From Listeria monocytogenes ATCC 19117 (GTDB lineage Bacteria > Bacillota > Bacilli > Lactobacillales > Listeriaceae): 64,000 bases of DNA. The translations under genes were made by a program, and so were the position numbers. Below are positions 9,467 through 19,593 of this stretch, piece after piece; within the stretch, counting starts at the first letter, position 1, and each line of letters begins with the position of its first letter. A model generated the notes under the pieces. That model did not search any database and had not been told where the DNA came from. It worked only from the letters and a program-made list of their open reading frames with translations. The stretch is taken from contig NC_018584.1 in NCBI RefSeq assembly GCF_000307025.1, positions 1,116,001 through 1,180,000 on the forward strand. The letters are read 5' to 3'.

Positions 9467-11791
9467 ATGAACAGTGATTCAAATAATAACATCAATAAGA
9501 ATCGAGAAGCGGGAATAAGTATTATTATTCCATTATATAATGTGGAGGAAGTAATCCTGGAAACGCTCGAAAGCATCCATGAGCAAACATTTGACATGTA
9601 CGAAGTTTTATTAATTGACGATGGTTCAACGGATAAAACAATAGAAATGGTGACAGAATATATATCAGATAAGCCAAAATTTCAGTTGCATACTCAACCA
9701 AATGGTGGACCAGCTTCGGCTAGGAATTATGGGTTGCGTCTTGCGAATAGAATGTATATTTGCTTTGTGGACAGTGATGATATTATTCCGAACTATGCAC
9801 TTCAACTAATGTATGACGGTGCAATATCCACTGGTTCAAAATTGATTACAGGCGCAACGAAACGCTTTAATTCAGAAGGTGAATGGTTCATTCCGATGCA
9901 TATCCAATATAATATTGCCAAGCCAGGAATGAAAACACTACTGAAAAATCCCGAGCTATTTTATTCGATAGGTCCTTGTGCGAAACTCTATCATCATTCT
10001 TTGATAGATGGTGTGTTTTTCCCTGAAAATATTCGTTACGGTGAAGATCAACCATTTGTTTTGCATGCTTTACTTCAAGCAGAAAATATCTATACTGTAG
10101 AAAAAGTAGTTTATTATTACCGCTTACGTGATGGTGAATCGCAATCATTAACGCAATCTGTAAATAAAGATCCAATTCGTATTTTAAAATCTGTTTTTCA
10201 AATATTTGACTACGGGGAAGCAGAGTTACTCAAAAATAATACGGAATATGAAATAGCTTTAAAATATTATCAACGAGTATCTAGTGTTGAGCTTTGGGGC
10301 GCTTTAAGGGCGGCTATTGAAAGTAAGAAAAGTGAAAACCAACAAATTGCTTTTACGATGACATTAGACTGGTTAAAAACCAAATCAGATGACTTCCTAA
10401 ATATAATTCCTTCCTTTAGATATTTCTTGTTGTTCAGTAGTATCGAACGTGTTCGCTATATTACAAGAGACAATAAAGGAAACTATCGCCAACTAATTAC
10501 GTATTTGTGGGAGAGACAAGGGGAAGAAGCAAAAATTGCATTTAGAAAAGCATATCCTATCCATATGAAAGCTGCTTTACAAATTATGGAACATAATAAT
10601 TGGGGAGCCGCTCGTAAAATCTCCTTTAAATTTATTATCCGTCGTAAATTTAAGGCGCCTATTCTAATTCGGAAAATAAGCAGAGGCATTATATTTAGAC
10701 TAGCTACTTTGATGCCACGCAAAAAAGACCAAGTTATTTTAGCTACAGAACGTAGTACAAGCTTAGAAGGAAATTTATTAGCCATTTATGATTACCTGTT
10801 TTATAATGATATGCCACAAAAAGTCTATGTGTTTTTACGGAAAAATCGTAATTGGTTTGAAATGTTCCAATTGTATTATGCATTAGGGCGAACTAAAACA
10901 ATTGTATTAGATGATTATTACAACAAAATTTATGGTTTGAAATTTAATAAAAAGACACATGTGGTACAATCATGGCATGCGACAGGGGCTTTCAAAAAGT
11001 TTGGCTTTAGTGCGCTTGAAGGTACAGATGCTAATACAGAAGAATTTGAGACACGTGCTCATTCGCCTTACACAGATGTTCTTGTTAGTTCAGAAGGCAT
11101 AATTCCTGAATATATGGAAGCTTTTAGAAAACAAGCTAATCAAATTAAACCTATTGGTGTGCCTAGAACAGATGTGTTTTTTGATCAAGAATATGTGGCA
11201 TATACAAAAGAAAAATATATGAAAATGTATCCGCAACTTCGCGACAAAAAAGTGTTGCTATATGCGCCAACTTTCCGCGGTGGGCCAAATGAACGCTTTA
11301 ATTATAGCGTTGTACTTGATATTGCTGCTTTGAAAAAAGAACTTGGTGATACACATATTTTAATTTTAAAATTCCATCCTGTTATTAAGAACGTTTCATT
11401 TAATGTGGATGAAAATGATCCATTTATTTTAGACTTGACGTTGAATAACGATATTAATGATTTAATGTTATTTAGTGATGCGCTTATTACAGATTATTCT
11501 TCGGTTATTTTTGAATTTAGTTTAATGAATAAGCCAATTTATTTCTTTGCATATGATATTGATGATTATTTGGATGAACGCGGATTTTATTTCGATTACA
11601 AAGCAACTATTCCTGGTGAAGTTTTCAAAGATACGCCGTCGCTCATTGAGTCGATTAAAACGGGAAAATATAATTATGACGAACTGGAAGTCTTTAAAAA
11701 GAAATTTGTTGGAAGCTTAGATGGTAATTCAACGAAGCGTTTTGTAGAGACCTATATTGTTCAAGCAAATGAGGAAGTGAAAGATTTATGA
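9467..11791 (+). CDS. Bifunctional GT2 / CDP-alcohol phosphotransferase, WTA backbone
   Basis: 774 residues with two enzymes in one chain. The N-terminal GT2 domain (about 15-330) has IIIPLYNVEE, IDDGSTD, the NGGPASARN motif and the metal-binding VDSDD. The C-terminal CDP-glycerol/ribitol phosphotransferase domain (about 400-765, TagB/TagF family) has QSWHATGAFKKFG, YAPTFRGG, LKFHP and LITDYSSVIFEF. The pairing suits a polymer in which a sugar and an alditol phosphate alternate. Serovar 4b WTA has GlcNAc within its ribitol-phosphate backbone, so this is a good candidate for the alternating polymerase; that is inference. It overlaps the next gene by 4 bases. Confidence 0.82.
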   Translation: MNSDSNNNINKNREAGISIIIPLYNVEEVILETLESIHEQTFDMYEVLLIDDGSTDKTIEMVTEYISDKPKFQLHTQPNGGPASARNYGLRLANRMYICFVDSDDIIPNYALQLMYDGAISTGSKLITGATKRFNSEGEWFIPMHIQYNIAKPGMKTLLKNPELFYSIGPCAKLYHHSLIDGVFFPENIRYGEDQPFVLHALLQAENIYTVEKVVYYYRLRDGESQSLTQSVNKDPIRILKSVFQIFDYGEAELLKNNTEYEIALKYYQRVSSVELWGALRAAIESKKSENQQIAFTMTLDWLKTKSDDFLNIIPSFRYFLLFSSIERVRYITRDNKGNYRQLITYLWERQGEEAKIAFRKAYPIHMKAALQIMEHNNWGAARKISFKFIIRRKFKAPILIRKISRGIIFRLATLMPRKKDQVILATERSTSLEGNLLAIYDYLFYNDMPQKVYVFLRKNRNWFEMFQLYYALGRTKTIVLDDYYNKIYGLKFNKKTHVVQSWHATGAFKKFGFSALEGTDANTEEFETRAHSPYTDVLVSSEGIIPEYMEAFRKQANQIKPIGVPRTDVFFDQEYVAYTKEKYMKMYPQLRDKKVLLYAPTFRGGPNERFNYSVVLDIAALKKELGDTHILILKFHPVIKNVSFNVDENDPFILDLTLNNDINDLMLFSDALITDYSSVIFEFSLMNKPIYFFAYDIDDYLDERGFYFDYKATIPGEVFKDTPSLIESIKTGKYNYDELEVFKKKFVGSLDGNSTKRFVETYIVQANEEVKDL

Positions 11792-12798
11792 GTATTGTAG
11801 TGGAACAACTCGTTATGAAAGATACTGGTGAGAGATGGGGAAGTCCTTATCTGTTAGAGCAACTAAAGATAAATCTTGCTAATACATCAGCAGATTTTGT
11901 TATTGTTTGTTCGAAAAGCGATCAAAATATTCTTTCGCAAATACAAGACTATCTCGCTCGTTTCGCTGATAATATGGTCGGTGCTGATATCCATTTATTT
12001 AATCAAAACCCTCTTTTTGTACAACATTTACGAAAATTGCCAAATGAAGATAGTTATGAAATGACGGATACACTCCAATTTTTAGAGGAAACGATTCCGA
12101 ATCCAACTAGCACTTATTTGGAACGTGATCCACATATGTTGCTTGAAGAAGTGGGGCAATATATTTTGTATAATGTTGCTTTTTTGAAAGCGTACTTTGA
12201 AAAGGCAGAGATTACGCATGAATTAATTAATATTTTTCATAAAGCCAATATGGTTTGGAAACATAGTGTTTTGGAAGAAACGAAGAAAAACGAAGAGAAA
12301 ATGAAAGTTCCAGATAATTACTTGATCAATGATATGGTTGATTGTTGGTCGTATTATCGAAATTTGGAAAACAAGTATACTTCTTTAAGTTTAGAGTTAC
12401 TTGATTTTGACAAAAATTTATTTAACTATTTGATTCGAACCAAACTAGGTCCAATTTTTCAAAAGAAATTAATGGCGGAAGATTTAACAGAGGCAGTTGA
12501 TGCAATTGATGCGCTTACTGTTTTTCTTGAAACGAATAATAAACGCCTTGTGAGTGAACTTATTTCGTTAGGTTACTTTTATATACAAGTTCCAGTGAAA
12601 GAGTATTCTCATTGGGAGAAAAATAAACAATTTGGAACGGCTTATTTGAAATTCTTAAAAGTTCTTTTCGATAAAATGCATTATCAAACGAAACAATATT
12701 ATTTAAGTTATTATCGCCGTGCGACAAATGCAGTGTATAAAGCAGTTGGTTTAAATTCTTTAAATCCTATTGCCAAAAGTTACAAGCTGTACTTTTAA
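11788..12798 (+). CDS. Unknown protein of the WTA cluster
   Basis: 336 residues, soluble, with no signal peptide and no motif I recognise. It is mostly helical and rich in Tyr, Leu and Lys, ending in a basic, aromatic stretch. The ATG overlaps the stop of the bifunctional WTA enzyme (ATGA), so it is translationally coupled and probably acts with it. It could be an accessory or regulatory subunit. No enzymatic function can be assigned. Confidence 0.55.
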   Translation: MSIVVEQLVMKDTGERWGSPYLLEQLKINLANTSADFVIVCSKSDQNILSQIQDYLARFADNMVGADIHLFNQNPLFVQHLRKLPNEDSYEMTDTLQFLEETIPNPTSTYLERDPHMLLEEVGQYILYNVAFLKAYFEKAEITHELINIFHKANMVWKHSVLEETKKNEEKMKVPDNYLINDMVDCWSYYRNLENKYTSLSLELLDFDKNLFNYLIRTKLGPIFQKKLMAEDLTEAVDAIDALTVFLETNNKRLVSELISLGYFYIQVPVKEYSHWEKNKQFGTAYLKFLKVLFDKMHYQTKQYYLSYYRRATNAVYKAVGLNSLNPIAKSYKLYF

Positions 12799-12806
12799 AT
12801 GCATGT

Positions 12807-12847
12807 AAAAAAGAGATGACAAAATTTTCATTTGTCATCTCTTTTTT
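12807..12847. terminator. Bidirectional terminator between WTA operon and gtaB
   Basis: Perfect 17-base arms aaaaaagagatgacaaa / tttgtcatctctttttt around a 7-base loop, with T-runs on both strands. Confidence 0.9.
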
Positions 12848-13734
12848 TATTTTTTATCTTTTTTATGAATTTGGTTATATAAGTCGTTAATCAGATCTTT
12901 CACATCATCTTTGATTTCAGGATGCTTCAAAGCGAATTGCATTGTTGTTTGGATAAAGCCGAATTTATCGCCAACATCAAAACGCTGTCCTTCAAAGTCA
13001 TAAGCAAATACACGTTGTACTTCATTTAGACTATTGATTGCATCGGTTAGTTGAATTTCGCCTCCTGCACCTGGTTTTTGCGTTTCTAAGAAGTCGAAAA
13101 TTTGTGGTGTTAATAAGTAACGGCCAAGGATAGCTAAATCAGACGGTGCATTAGCAGGATCTGGTTTTTCCACAAAACCTTTCACATTATATAAATTCTT
13201 ATCATATTCATTAATTGGATCAATAATACCATAACGATATGTCTCTTCGTGAGGGACAGTTTGGACTCCAATGACGGAACTATGCGTCTTTTCATATTGA
13301 TTCATTAATTGTTTGGAACAAGGGATTTTGGATTCAACAATATCATCACCTAACATAACGATAAATGGTTCATTACCCACAAAGCCTTTTGCTTGAAGGA
13401 TGGCATCACCAAGTCCTTTTGGTTTCGCTTGACGAATAAAGTGCAAATTAATGTTAGTAGTTTGTTCTACTAAATGTAGTAATTCAAGTTTATTTTTTTC
13501 CCGTAGATTGTTTTCAAGTTCAGGAACGGAATCAAAATGGTCTTCGATAGCACGTTTACCTTTACCGGTTACAATTAAAATATCTTCTATGCCAGATGCT
13601 ACTGCTTCTTCTACTATGTATTGAATAGTTGGTTTATCCACAATTGGTAAGATTTCTTTAGGCATTGCTTTTGTTGCTGGTAAAAAGCGCGTGCCTAGAC
13701 CAGCAGCTGGAATTACAGCTTTTTTTACTCTCAT
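12847..13734 (-). CDS. gtaB: UTP-glucose-1-phosphate uridylyltransferase GtaB/GalU
   Basis: 295 residues, full length for bacterial GalU. It makes UDP-glucose from UTP and glucose-1-phosphate. The nucleotide-binding motif [16 protein letters not shown] is at residues 12-27, with FVEKP and GGEIQLTDA further on. UDP-glucose feeds WTA/LTA glycosylation and, through GalE, UDP-galactose. It is transcribed convergently to the upstream WTA unit and divergently from tarI. Confidence 0.95.
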   Translation of the reverse strand: MRVKKAVIPAAGLGTRFLPATKAMPKEILPIVDKPTIQYIVEEAVASGIEDILIVTGKGKRAIEDHFDSVPELENNLREKNKLELLHLVEQTTNINLHFIRQAKPKGLGDAILQAKGFVGNEPFIVMLGDDIVESKIPCSKQLMNQYEKTHSSVIGVQTVPHEETYRYGIIDPINEYDKNLYNVKGFVEKPDPANAPSDLAILGRYLLTPQIFDFLETQKPGAGGEIQLTDAINSLNEVQRVFAYDFEGQRFDVGDKFGFIQTTMQFALKHPEIKDDVKDLINDLYNQIHKKDKK

Positions 13735-13907
13735 ATTTAATAATCTCCTTCTAATCTATATTCATATAGTCCCACTTAATTATACATAGGGGGCTTTGGG
13801 TTTACAAGTTTTTAATGGTTTAGGTTATAAAATGATGCGTTTTTACAAGGTGTTTAATTAAAATACTTCTTAGCGCAGATAGAAGCTAGTTTGTTATACA
13901 AGTTTTA

Positions 13908-13916
13908 TGTTATAAT
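13908..13916 (+). promoter_or_regulatory. Extended -10 promoter of tarIJ
   Basis: TGTTATAAT fits TGnTATAAT, 42 bases before the tarI start. The intergenic stretch 13735-13957 must also hold the gtaB promoter on the other strand. Confidence 0.55.
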
Positions 13917-13957
13917 GTAACATGTCAATATAAAAAACAGTTAAAGGAGATTAGAGG

Positions 13958-14671
13958 ATGATATACGCTCAAATTTTAGCTGGAGGAAAAGGTACGCGGA
14001 TGGGTAACGTTAGCATGCCAAAACAATTTCTACCTCTAAATGGTAAACCAATTATTGTTCATACCGTTGAAAAATTTATTCTAAATACTCGATTTGATAA
14101 AATTCTTATTTCCTCACCAAAAGAATGGATGAACCACGCTGAGGATAATATTAAAAAGTATATTTCTGATGATCGTATTGTAGTCATTGAAGGCGGAGAA
14201 GACCGCAATGAAACAATTATGAATGGTATTCGTTTTGTGGAAAAAACATATGGCTTAACAGATGATGATATTATCGTGACGCATGATGCTGTTCGTCCAT
14301 TTTTAACACATCGTATTATTGAAGAAAATATAGATGCTGCACTTGAAACAGGAGCAGTAGATACTGTTATTGAAGCACTTGATACAATCGTTGAATCAAG
14401 CAATCATGAGGTGATTACAGATATTCCGGTCAGAGATCACATGTATCAAGGACAAACACCGCAAAGCTTCAATATGAAAAAAGTATTCAATCACTACCAA
14501 AATCTAACACCAGAGAAAAAACAAATTCTAACAGATGCATGTAAAATTTGTTTGCTTGCTGGCGATGATGTGAAATTAGTTAAAGGTGAAATTTTCAACA
14601 TTAAGATTACGACGCCTTATGATTTGAAAGTAGCGAATGCGATTATTCAGGAGCGGATAGCCAATGATTAA
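13958..14671 (+). CDS. tarI: Ribitol-5-phosphate cytidylyltransferase TarI
   Basis: 237 residues of the IspD/TarI family. The N-terminal CTP-binding motif AGGKGTRMG(N) is followed by MPKQFL, with THDAVRPF at mid-protein. It makes CDP-ribitol from CTP and ribitol-5-phosphate for poly(ribitol phosphate) WTA. Assignment to TarI rather than IspD rests on the 8-base overlap with tarJ and the WTA neighbourhood. Confidence 0.9.
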   Translation: MIYAQILAGGKGTRMGNVSMPKQFLPLNGKPIIVHTVEKFILNTRFDKILISSPKEWMNHAEDNIKKYISDDRIVVIEGGEDRNETIMNGIRFVEKTYGLTDDDIIVTHDAVRPFLTHRIIEENIDAALETGAVDTVIEALDTIVESSNHEVITDIPVRDHMYQGQTPQSFNMKKVFNHYQNLTPEKKQILTDACKICLLAGDDVKLVKGEIFNIKITTPYDLKVANAIIQERIAND

Positions 14672-15689
14672 TCAAGTATACAGACTTGTGTCAGAGAGAC
14701 AGTTTGAAGTTGCCAATGTGGACGAATCATTAACAGGTGATGTGGTTGTTGTTCGACCGACTCATTTATCTATTTGTGCGGCAGATCAACGTTACTATAC
14801 AGGTTCTAGAGGGAAAGAAATGTTATCTAAAAAACTTCCAATGGCGCTTATTCATGAAGGTGTTGGGGAAGTTGTTTATGATGCAACGAAAGAATTTAAA
14901 CCAGGTACAAAAGTTGTCATGGTTCCAAATACACCATTTGAGAATGATCCAGTCATTGCTGAGAACTATTTACGTTCGAGTAAATTCCGTTCTAGTGGTT
15001 ATGATGGTTTAATGCAGGATTATGTGTTCATGCGTCGTGATCGTGTGGTGGCACTGCCGGATGATATTAACATGAAAGTAGCTGCTTTCTCAGAACTGAT
15101 TTCCGTGGCAGTTCACGCTATTTTACGCTTTGAAGGTAAAAGTAATGCTAACCGGGAATCTTTCGGTGTGTGGGGTGATGGGAACTTAGGTTTTATCACT
15201 TCTTTACTACTAAAAAATTGGTACCCTGATAGCAAAGTTTACATTTTTGGGAAAACACCATATAAATTAGACTTCTTTTCTTTTGTGGATGGTGCTTATG
15301 CAATTGATGATGTTCCGGCTGATTTAGTTATTGATCAAGCATTCGAATGTGCTGGAGGAATGGGTAGTCAGTATGCGGTGAGTCAAATTATTGATGTCAT
15401 TAAACCAGAAGGAACCATTTCCTTACTTGGTGTTTCGGAGTATCCGATTGAATTTAATTCACGTATGGTACTTGAAAAAGGACTAACCGTTTATGGAAGT
15501 AGTCGTAGCGGTCGTGTTGATTTTGAGAAAACAGTGGAGTTCTTATCAACCAATAAACGTGGGGTAGAATATCTGCAAAATCTTGTTGGGGAAGTTCATA
15601 CAGTTCATTCCATTCAAGATGTAATCGAAGCGTTTGAAGCTGATTTACGCAGTCCATGGGGCAAGAGCGTTATGGAGTGGAAGATATAA
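14664..15689 (+). CDS. tarJ: Ribulose-5-phosphate reductase TarJ
   Basis: 341 residues, medium-chain alcohol dehydrogenase family. It reduces ribulose-5-phosphate to ribitol-5-phosphate with NADPH, the step before TarI. Visible elements are [11 protein letters not shown] (Cys of the catalytic zinc site, residue 33), HEGVGEV (His/Glu pair) and the Rossmann motif [10 protein letters not shown]. The structural-zinc four-Cys loop of classic ADHs is absent, as is usual for TarJ. Overlaps tarI by 8 bases. Confidence 0.9.
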   Translation: MINQVYRLVSERQFEVANVDESLTGDVVVVRPTHLSICAADQRYYTGSRGKEMLSKKLPMALIHEGVGEVVYDATKEFKPGTKVVMVPNTPFENDPVIAENYLRSSKFRSSGYDGLMQDYVFMRRDRVVALPDDINMKVAAFSELISVAVHAILRFEGKSNANRESFGVWGDGNLGFITSLLLKNWYPDSKVYIFGKTPYKLDFFSFVDGAYAIDDVPADLVIDQAFECAGGMGSQYAVSQIIDVIKPEGTISLLGVSEYPIEFNSRMVLEKGLTVYGSSRSGRVDFEKTVEFLSTNKRGVEYLQNLVGEVHTVHSIQDVIEAFEADLRSPWGKSVMEWKI

Positions 15690-15696
15690 TAAAACA

Positions 15697-15807
15697 TTGG
15701 GGAGTTTAGGCTGTAAGCTAATGAATTTGTTTGCTAAAGTATTTTAGGAAGCAAGAAAATCGAATGTAAGTATTCGATGGTCATTTGCTAAATCCTTAAC
15801 TTCCCAG
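15697..15807 (+). promoter_or_regulatory. Structured intercistronic RNA element
   Basis: Between tarJ and the next gene, an outer stem of 14 positions (15697-15710 with 15794-15807; two G-U pairs, one mismatch) encloses at least two hairpins: one around 15731-15754 and a perfect 7-bp one, atcgaat / attcgat, at 15759-15778. tttgctaaa occurs twice inside, allowing alternative pairing. It ends 25 bases before the ATG. No known riboswitch class is recognised. Confidence 0.45.
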
Positions 15808-15831
15808 CTTTTATATGGAGAGGGAAAAAGA

Positions 15832-17211
15832 ATGAAATTTGCTATTATAATGCCTTTTTACAATGCCGAAAAAAGGTTAGCACTATCCATAGATAGTATA
15901 ATTAAGCAGTCTTACAGCTTTTTGAAGCATGTGGAAGTACTGCTTATTAATGATGGAAGCACGGATGGAAGTGGCGCTATCGCAAATCGTTACGCTACAA
16001 AATATCCTAACAATATTCGCGTGTTGACCGTTCCAAATGGTGGACCGGCAAAAGCGCGTAATATCGGAATACATAATGTAAGTGAAGATACTGATTTTGT
16101 TGGTTTTTTAGACGCCGATGATATAATGTCAGAGAATATGTTAGCGAGTATAGTTACATTTCTAAATGAGTCTAACGTTTCTATGCTTGTGCCAGCTTTT
16201 TATTACTTAGATGATTTTGGAAGTAAGAAAAAAATTTCACCACATAAATTAAATTACCGTTTTGCGAATGGAAATCGAGTTGCTGATATTGAAAAAGAAC
16301 CGGAAGCAATTCATTTTTATATTGGCGGTACTTTTTTACGTTATGATTGTTTGAAAGAATTTACTTTTGATGAGTCGCTTTATTTTGCGGAGGATCAGTT
16401 ATTAATTACCCAGTTCTTACTGAAATATCGGAGCTATGGCTTGATTGCGGATGCGGGGTATTATTACTATCGTGATCTAAAGCAAAAAGGTTCTTTAGTA
16501 AGTTCGTCTTGGAAAAAACCAGAACGATACACGCCTTTTTTGCAGAAAGTATATCAAACCTATTTAACTGACTCGAAAGAAATATATGGCAAAGTGATTC
16601 CCTATGTGAAGTATCTAATTGCGTACCATGCAAAATTGTTTTTTTATAAAGAAAATACTTATTTCCGGGAAGTTTTAAGCGAGTCGGAGCAAGCGATTTT
16701 CGTGCAAGAATTACAAAAGATTTTGCAGGAAGTCGGAGCAAGTACGATTATGGAATTAGACACACCTCTCGTAGTAAAAGAAATGATGTGCTCGATTTTG
16801 CAAAATGGATGGCCGCTGCAATTTGAAACGGCTGAAAAACAAGATATTCCACTTGTGACAGTAAAAGAAAATTATCGTATCGGCAAAACAGTCGCGATTG
16901 AATTACTTCTAGAAGAAGCGGATATTCATGACGTGAAATGGGTTGCTCGCACGTCTTTTAAAGAAATGCCAGCTCGGTTAGTCAAACGAAAAGAGAATCA
17001 AACTATTTGGGATGTCGTTGTCAGAGAAAAAGGCACAGTAGAAAAAGCTGTATTTAAATTAAAACCGTATCAAACGAAAGCGCGTCTTTTTTATCAAGAT
17101 GAGGAAAAGGATACGCCTATCGCCGACATAAATATCATAAGTAGCATCTTAGGGAAATTAAAACGAAATCGAGCGTTAAAGCGAAAGTTTAAACAGGGGG
17201 GAGTATCCTGA
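15832..17211 (+). CDS. Family 2 glycosyltransferase of WTA synthesis
   Basis: 459 residues. The GT-A domain (about 1-220) has IIMPFYNAEK, INDGSTDGSG, NGGPAKARN and the DxD-type LDADD; AEDQLL is the usual downstream acidic motif. The C-terminal ~150 residues form a beta-rich region ending in a very basic tail, plausibly for membrane contact. It resembles GgaA/GgaB-type WTA sugar transferases. Its stop TGA overlaps the next ATG by one base. Donor and acceptor are not readable from sequence. Confidence 0.75.
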   Translation: MKFAIIMPFYNAEKRLALSIDSIIKQSYSFLKHVEVLLINDGSTDGSGAIANRYATKYPNNIRVLTVPNGGPAKARNIGIHNVSEDTDFVGFLDADDIMSENMLASIVTFLNESNVSMLVPAFYYLDDFGSKKKISPHKLNYRFANGNRVADIEKEPEAIHFYIGGTFLRYDCLKEFTFDESLYFAEDQLLITQFLLKYRSYGLIADAGYYYYRDLKQKGSLVSSSWKKPERYTPFLQKVYQTYLTDSKEIYGKVIPYVKYLIAYHAKLFFYKENTYFREVLSESEQAIFVQELQKILQEVGASTIMELDTPLVVKEMMCSILQNGWPLQFETAEKQDIPLVTVKENYRIGKTVAIELLLEEADIHDVKWVARTSFKEMPARLVKRKENQTIWDVVVREKGTVEKAVFKLKPYQTKARLFYQDEEKDTPIADINIISSILGKLKRNRALKRKFKQGGVS

Positions 17212-18365
17212 TGAAGTTAGTACAAAAAGTGTATTATTTGTTGTTTAGATTAGTGGGATTTTTACCGCGAAAAAAAGATTTAGTGATATTTGAAAGCTTT
17301 TCAGGTAAGCAATATAGCTGTAATCCACGGGCTATTTATGAATATATGGAGGAGCATAATCCGGAATACGAATTATTATGGAGTGTTAATCCAAAATTCG
17401 TGGCTGTTTTTGAAGCTTACGGAGTTCCTTATGTTAAACGTTTTTCTATTAGCTGGTTATTTAAAATGGGGCTTGCTAAGTATTGGATTTCTAATAGTAG
17501 ACTTCCTTTAGAACTACCAAAACCGAAAAAAACAATCTATGTGCAAACTTGGCATGGAACACCCTTAAAAAAATTAGGCGTGGATATTGATGAAGTGCAC
17601 ATTCCAGGGCAAACAACGGAACAGTACAAAGCTGATTTTGTAAAAGAAGCACAGAAATGGGACTACTTAATTTCTCCTAATGCTTATTCTAGTGCTATTT
17701 TTAGACGGGCATTTGGTTTTACTGGAGAGATGATTGAGTCGGGATATCCGCGGAATGATATTTTATTTAGTACCGATAAAGAGCTGAAAATAGCTAATAT
17801 TAAAAAAGAGCTAAATATCCCAGAAGAGAAAAAAGTTGTTTTATATGCGCCAACATGGCGTGATAATGATTTTTATGAAGCTGGAAGATATAAATTTGAT
17901 TTAAAAATCGATATCGCAAAAATGCAAGAAAAATTGGGGAATGAGATTGTTTTACTTGTTCGCATGCATTATTTAGTCGCGGAACATTTTGATTTCACGC
18001 AATATGGTGATTTTGTCCGCGATGCTTCAAACCATGAAGATATACGCGATTTATACTTAGTGAGTGATTTGTTGATTACTGATTATTCCTCTGTATTTTT
18101 TGATTATGCGAATTTACAGCGTCCTATGCTTTTTTATACGTATGATTTGGCGGAATATCGTGATACGTTACGTGGCTTTTACTTTGATTTTGAAAAAAAT
18201 GCTCCTGGTCCGCTTGTGGAAACGAATGAAGAATTAATGAGTGAACTTGAAAAAATGCTTGAAAATCCACCTAAAATAGAAGACAGCTTTTTGGAGCAGT
18301 TTTGTACTTGGGAAGATGGTCATGCAGCAGAGAAAACAGTGAAAATCGTTTTTGCTGAAAAATAG
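17211..18365 (+). CDS. TagF/TarL-like CDP-alditol phosphotransferase
   Basis: 384 residues of the CDP-glycerol glycerophosphotransferase family. Diagnostic motifs are QTWHGTPLKKLGVDI (about 109-123), ESGYPRND, YAPTWRDN, VRMH and LLITDYSSVFFDYANL. The TWHGTPLK version of the catalytic His motif is the one found in TagF/TarF/TarL enzymes that add or polymerise alditol phosphate. Given TarI/TarJ next door, ribitol-phosphate addition (TarL) is likely, but TarF-like glycerol addition cannot be excluded. Confidence 0.8.
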   Translation: MKLVQKVYYLLFRLVGFLPRKKDLVIFESFSGKQYSCNPRAIYEYMEEHNPEYELLWSVNPKFVAVFEAYGVPYVKRFSISWLFKMGLAKYWISNSRLPLELPKPKKTIYVQTWHGTPLKKLGVDIDEVHIPGQTTEQYKADFVKEAQKWDYLISPNAYSSAIFRRAFGFTGEMIESGYPRNDILFSTDKELKIANIKKELNIPEEKKVVLYAPTWRDNDFYEAGRYKFDLKIDIAKMQEKLGNEIVLLVRMHYLVAEHFDFTQYGDFVRDASNHEDIRDLYLVSDLLITDYSSVFFDYANLQRPMLFYTYDLAEYRDTLRGFYFDFEKNAPGPLVETNEELMSELEKMLENPPKIEDSFLEQFCTWEDGHAAEKTVKIVFAEK

Positions 18366-18377
18366 GTGGTGGGAATT

Positions 18378-19529
18378 TTGAAAGAAGTAGCAATTTATAT
18401 TTATATGCTTGCTGTTAAGATAACTGGCTGTTTGGCGAGGATTTTTCCAGTTAAACAAAAAGTGGTACTGTTAGTTAGCTTTCCGGAAAATTCCACTGCA
18501 ATTATAAAGCAAATGAACGAAATGAAAGTTACGCCAAAAACGGTTGTTTTCTATGATCCAAGAGTGGATGTGACCGGTTTTAATTTTGATTTTATCCAAT
18601 TAAAGCCAAAAAAAATCAAGCACTTTATCTCGTTAATGTTCCATCTGAATACGGCAAAAGTTGTCATTACGGATAATTATTTCGTGGAATTAGCTGGATT
18701 AAAAGAACGTAAAAATGTGACGTGCATTCAAATTTGGCATGCGAATGGGGCATTGAAAAAATTCGGCTGGGAAGATAAAGCAGCGCAAAAAAGAAGCGCG
18801 CGCGATAAAAAAAGATTTCAAGAAGTGTACAGATGTTTTTCAAAAGTGCTCGTCGGATCGGATGAAATGGCAGCAATTTTCCAAAGGTCGTTTTTACTAG
18901 AAGATTCGCATATGTTGAAGCTAGGAATTCCGAGAACGGACAATTTCTTCAACCAACAACAATTGAAAGAAAATGCCGAAAGGACAAATACCAAATTACA
19001 TCTTTCCAATAAAAAGAAATTATTATATGCGCCGACGTTCCGCGATGAGGAACTTCATAGTACTACGCTTCATTTAGATATCGCGAAGATGAAACAAGCA
19101 CTCGGAAATGAGTACCAATTAATTTTAAAATTACATCCATCTATTAGTAATGATTTAGATGAAGTAGTGGATGATTTTGTTGTCTATGCGGATAAAGAAA
19201 CGCCAATCGAGACGATACTACCAGCCGTAGATATATTGATTACTGATTATTCATCTATTCCATTTGAATTTGCTTTATTAGAAAAACCAATGATCTTTTT
19301 CACGTATGATTTAGAGGAATATGATAAGGCTAGAGGTTTGTCGGATGGCTTTTTAGCAACGATTCCGGGGCCATTCGTTCATACAACAGAGGAACTAATA
19401 CAACTAATTGAGCAAGAAGCATTCGATTTAGAAATGGTTCGTGCTTTTGCGGCGAAATGGAATAAATATTCAGACGGGCATTCTAGTGAGCGCTTCGTTT
19501 CCTTTTTGAAAGAACAGCTAGAAAAGTAG
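18378..19529 (+). CDS. TagB-like WTA primase (CDP-glycerol phosphotransferase family)
   Basis: 383 residues with TTG start, chosen because aggtgg lies about 8 bases upstream; an in-frame GTG at 18366 would overlap that site. A hydrophobic N-terminal helix is followed by the phosphotransferase domain with QIWHANGALKKFGW, YAPTFRDEE, LKLHPS and ILITDYSSIPFEFALL. The IWHANGALKKFG form of the motif is closer to TagB/TarB, which adds the first glycerol phosphate to the lipid-linked disaccharide. TagD, which makes its substrate, is the next gene. Confidence 0.8.
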   Translation: MKEVAIYIYMLAVKITGCLARIFPVKQKVVLLVSFPENSTAIIKQMNEMKVTPKTVVFYDPRVDVTGFNFDFIQLKPKKIKHFISLMFHLNTAKVVITDNYFVELAGLKERKNVTCIQIWHANGALKKFGWEDKAAQKRSARDKKRFQEVYRCFSKVLVGSDEMAAIFQRSFLLEDSHMLKLGIPRTDNFFNQQQLKENAERTNTKLHLSNKKKLLYAPTFRDEELHSTTLHLDIAKMKQALGNEYQLILKLHPSISNDLDEVVDDFVVYADKETPIETILPAVDILITDYSSIPFEFALLEKPMIFFTYDLEEYDKARGLSDGFLATIPGPFVHTTEELIQLIEQEAFDLEMVRAFAAKWNKYSDGHSSERFVSFLKEQLEK

Positions 19530-19593
19530 CACTGCTAACAAGTAGAGAAATTTTTGTTTTCTTGATATACTACTAAAGAAAGTAGGTGGGCTG

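Noticed and set aside
13958-14671. IspD of isoprenoid synthesis
   Set aside because: Overlap with tarJ and the WTA context favour TarI.
18366-18378. GTG at 18366 as start of the TagB-like gene
   Set aside because: It sits on the aggtgg ribosome site; TTG 18378 has proper spacing.
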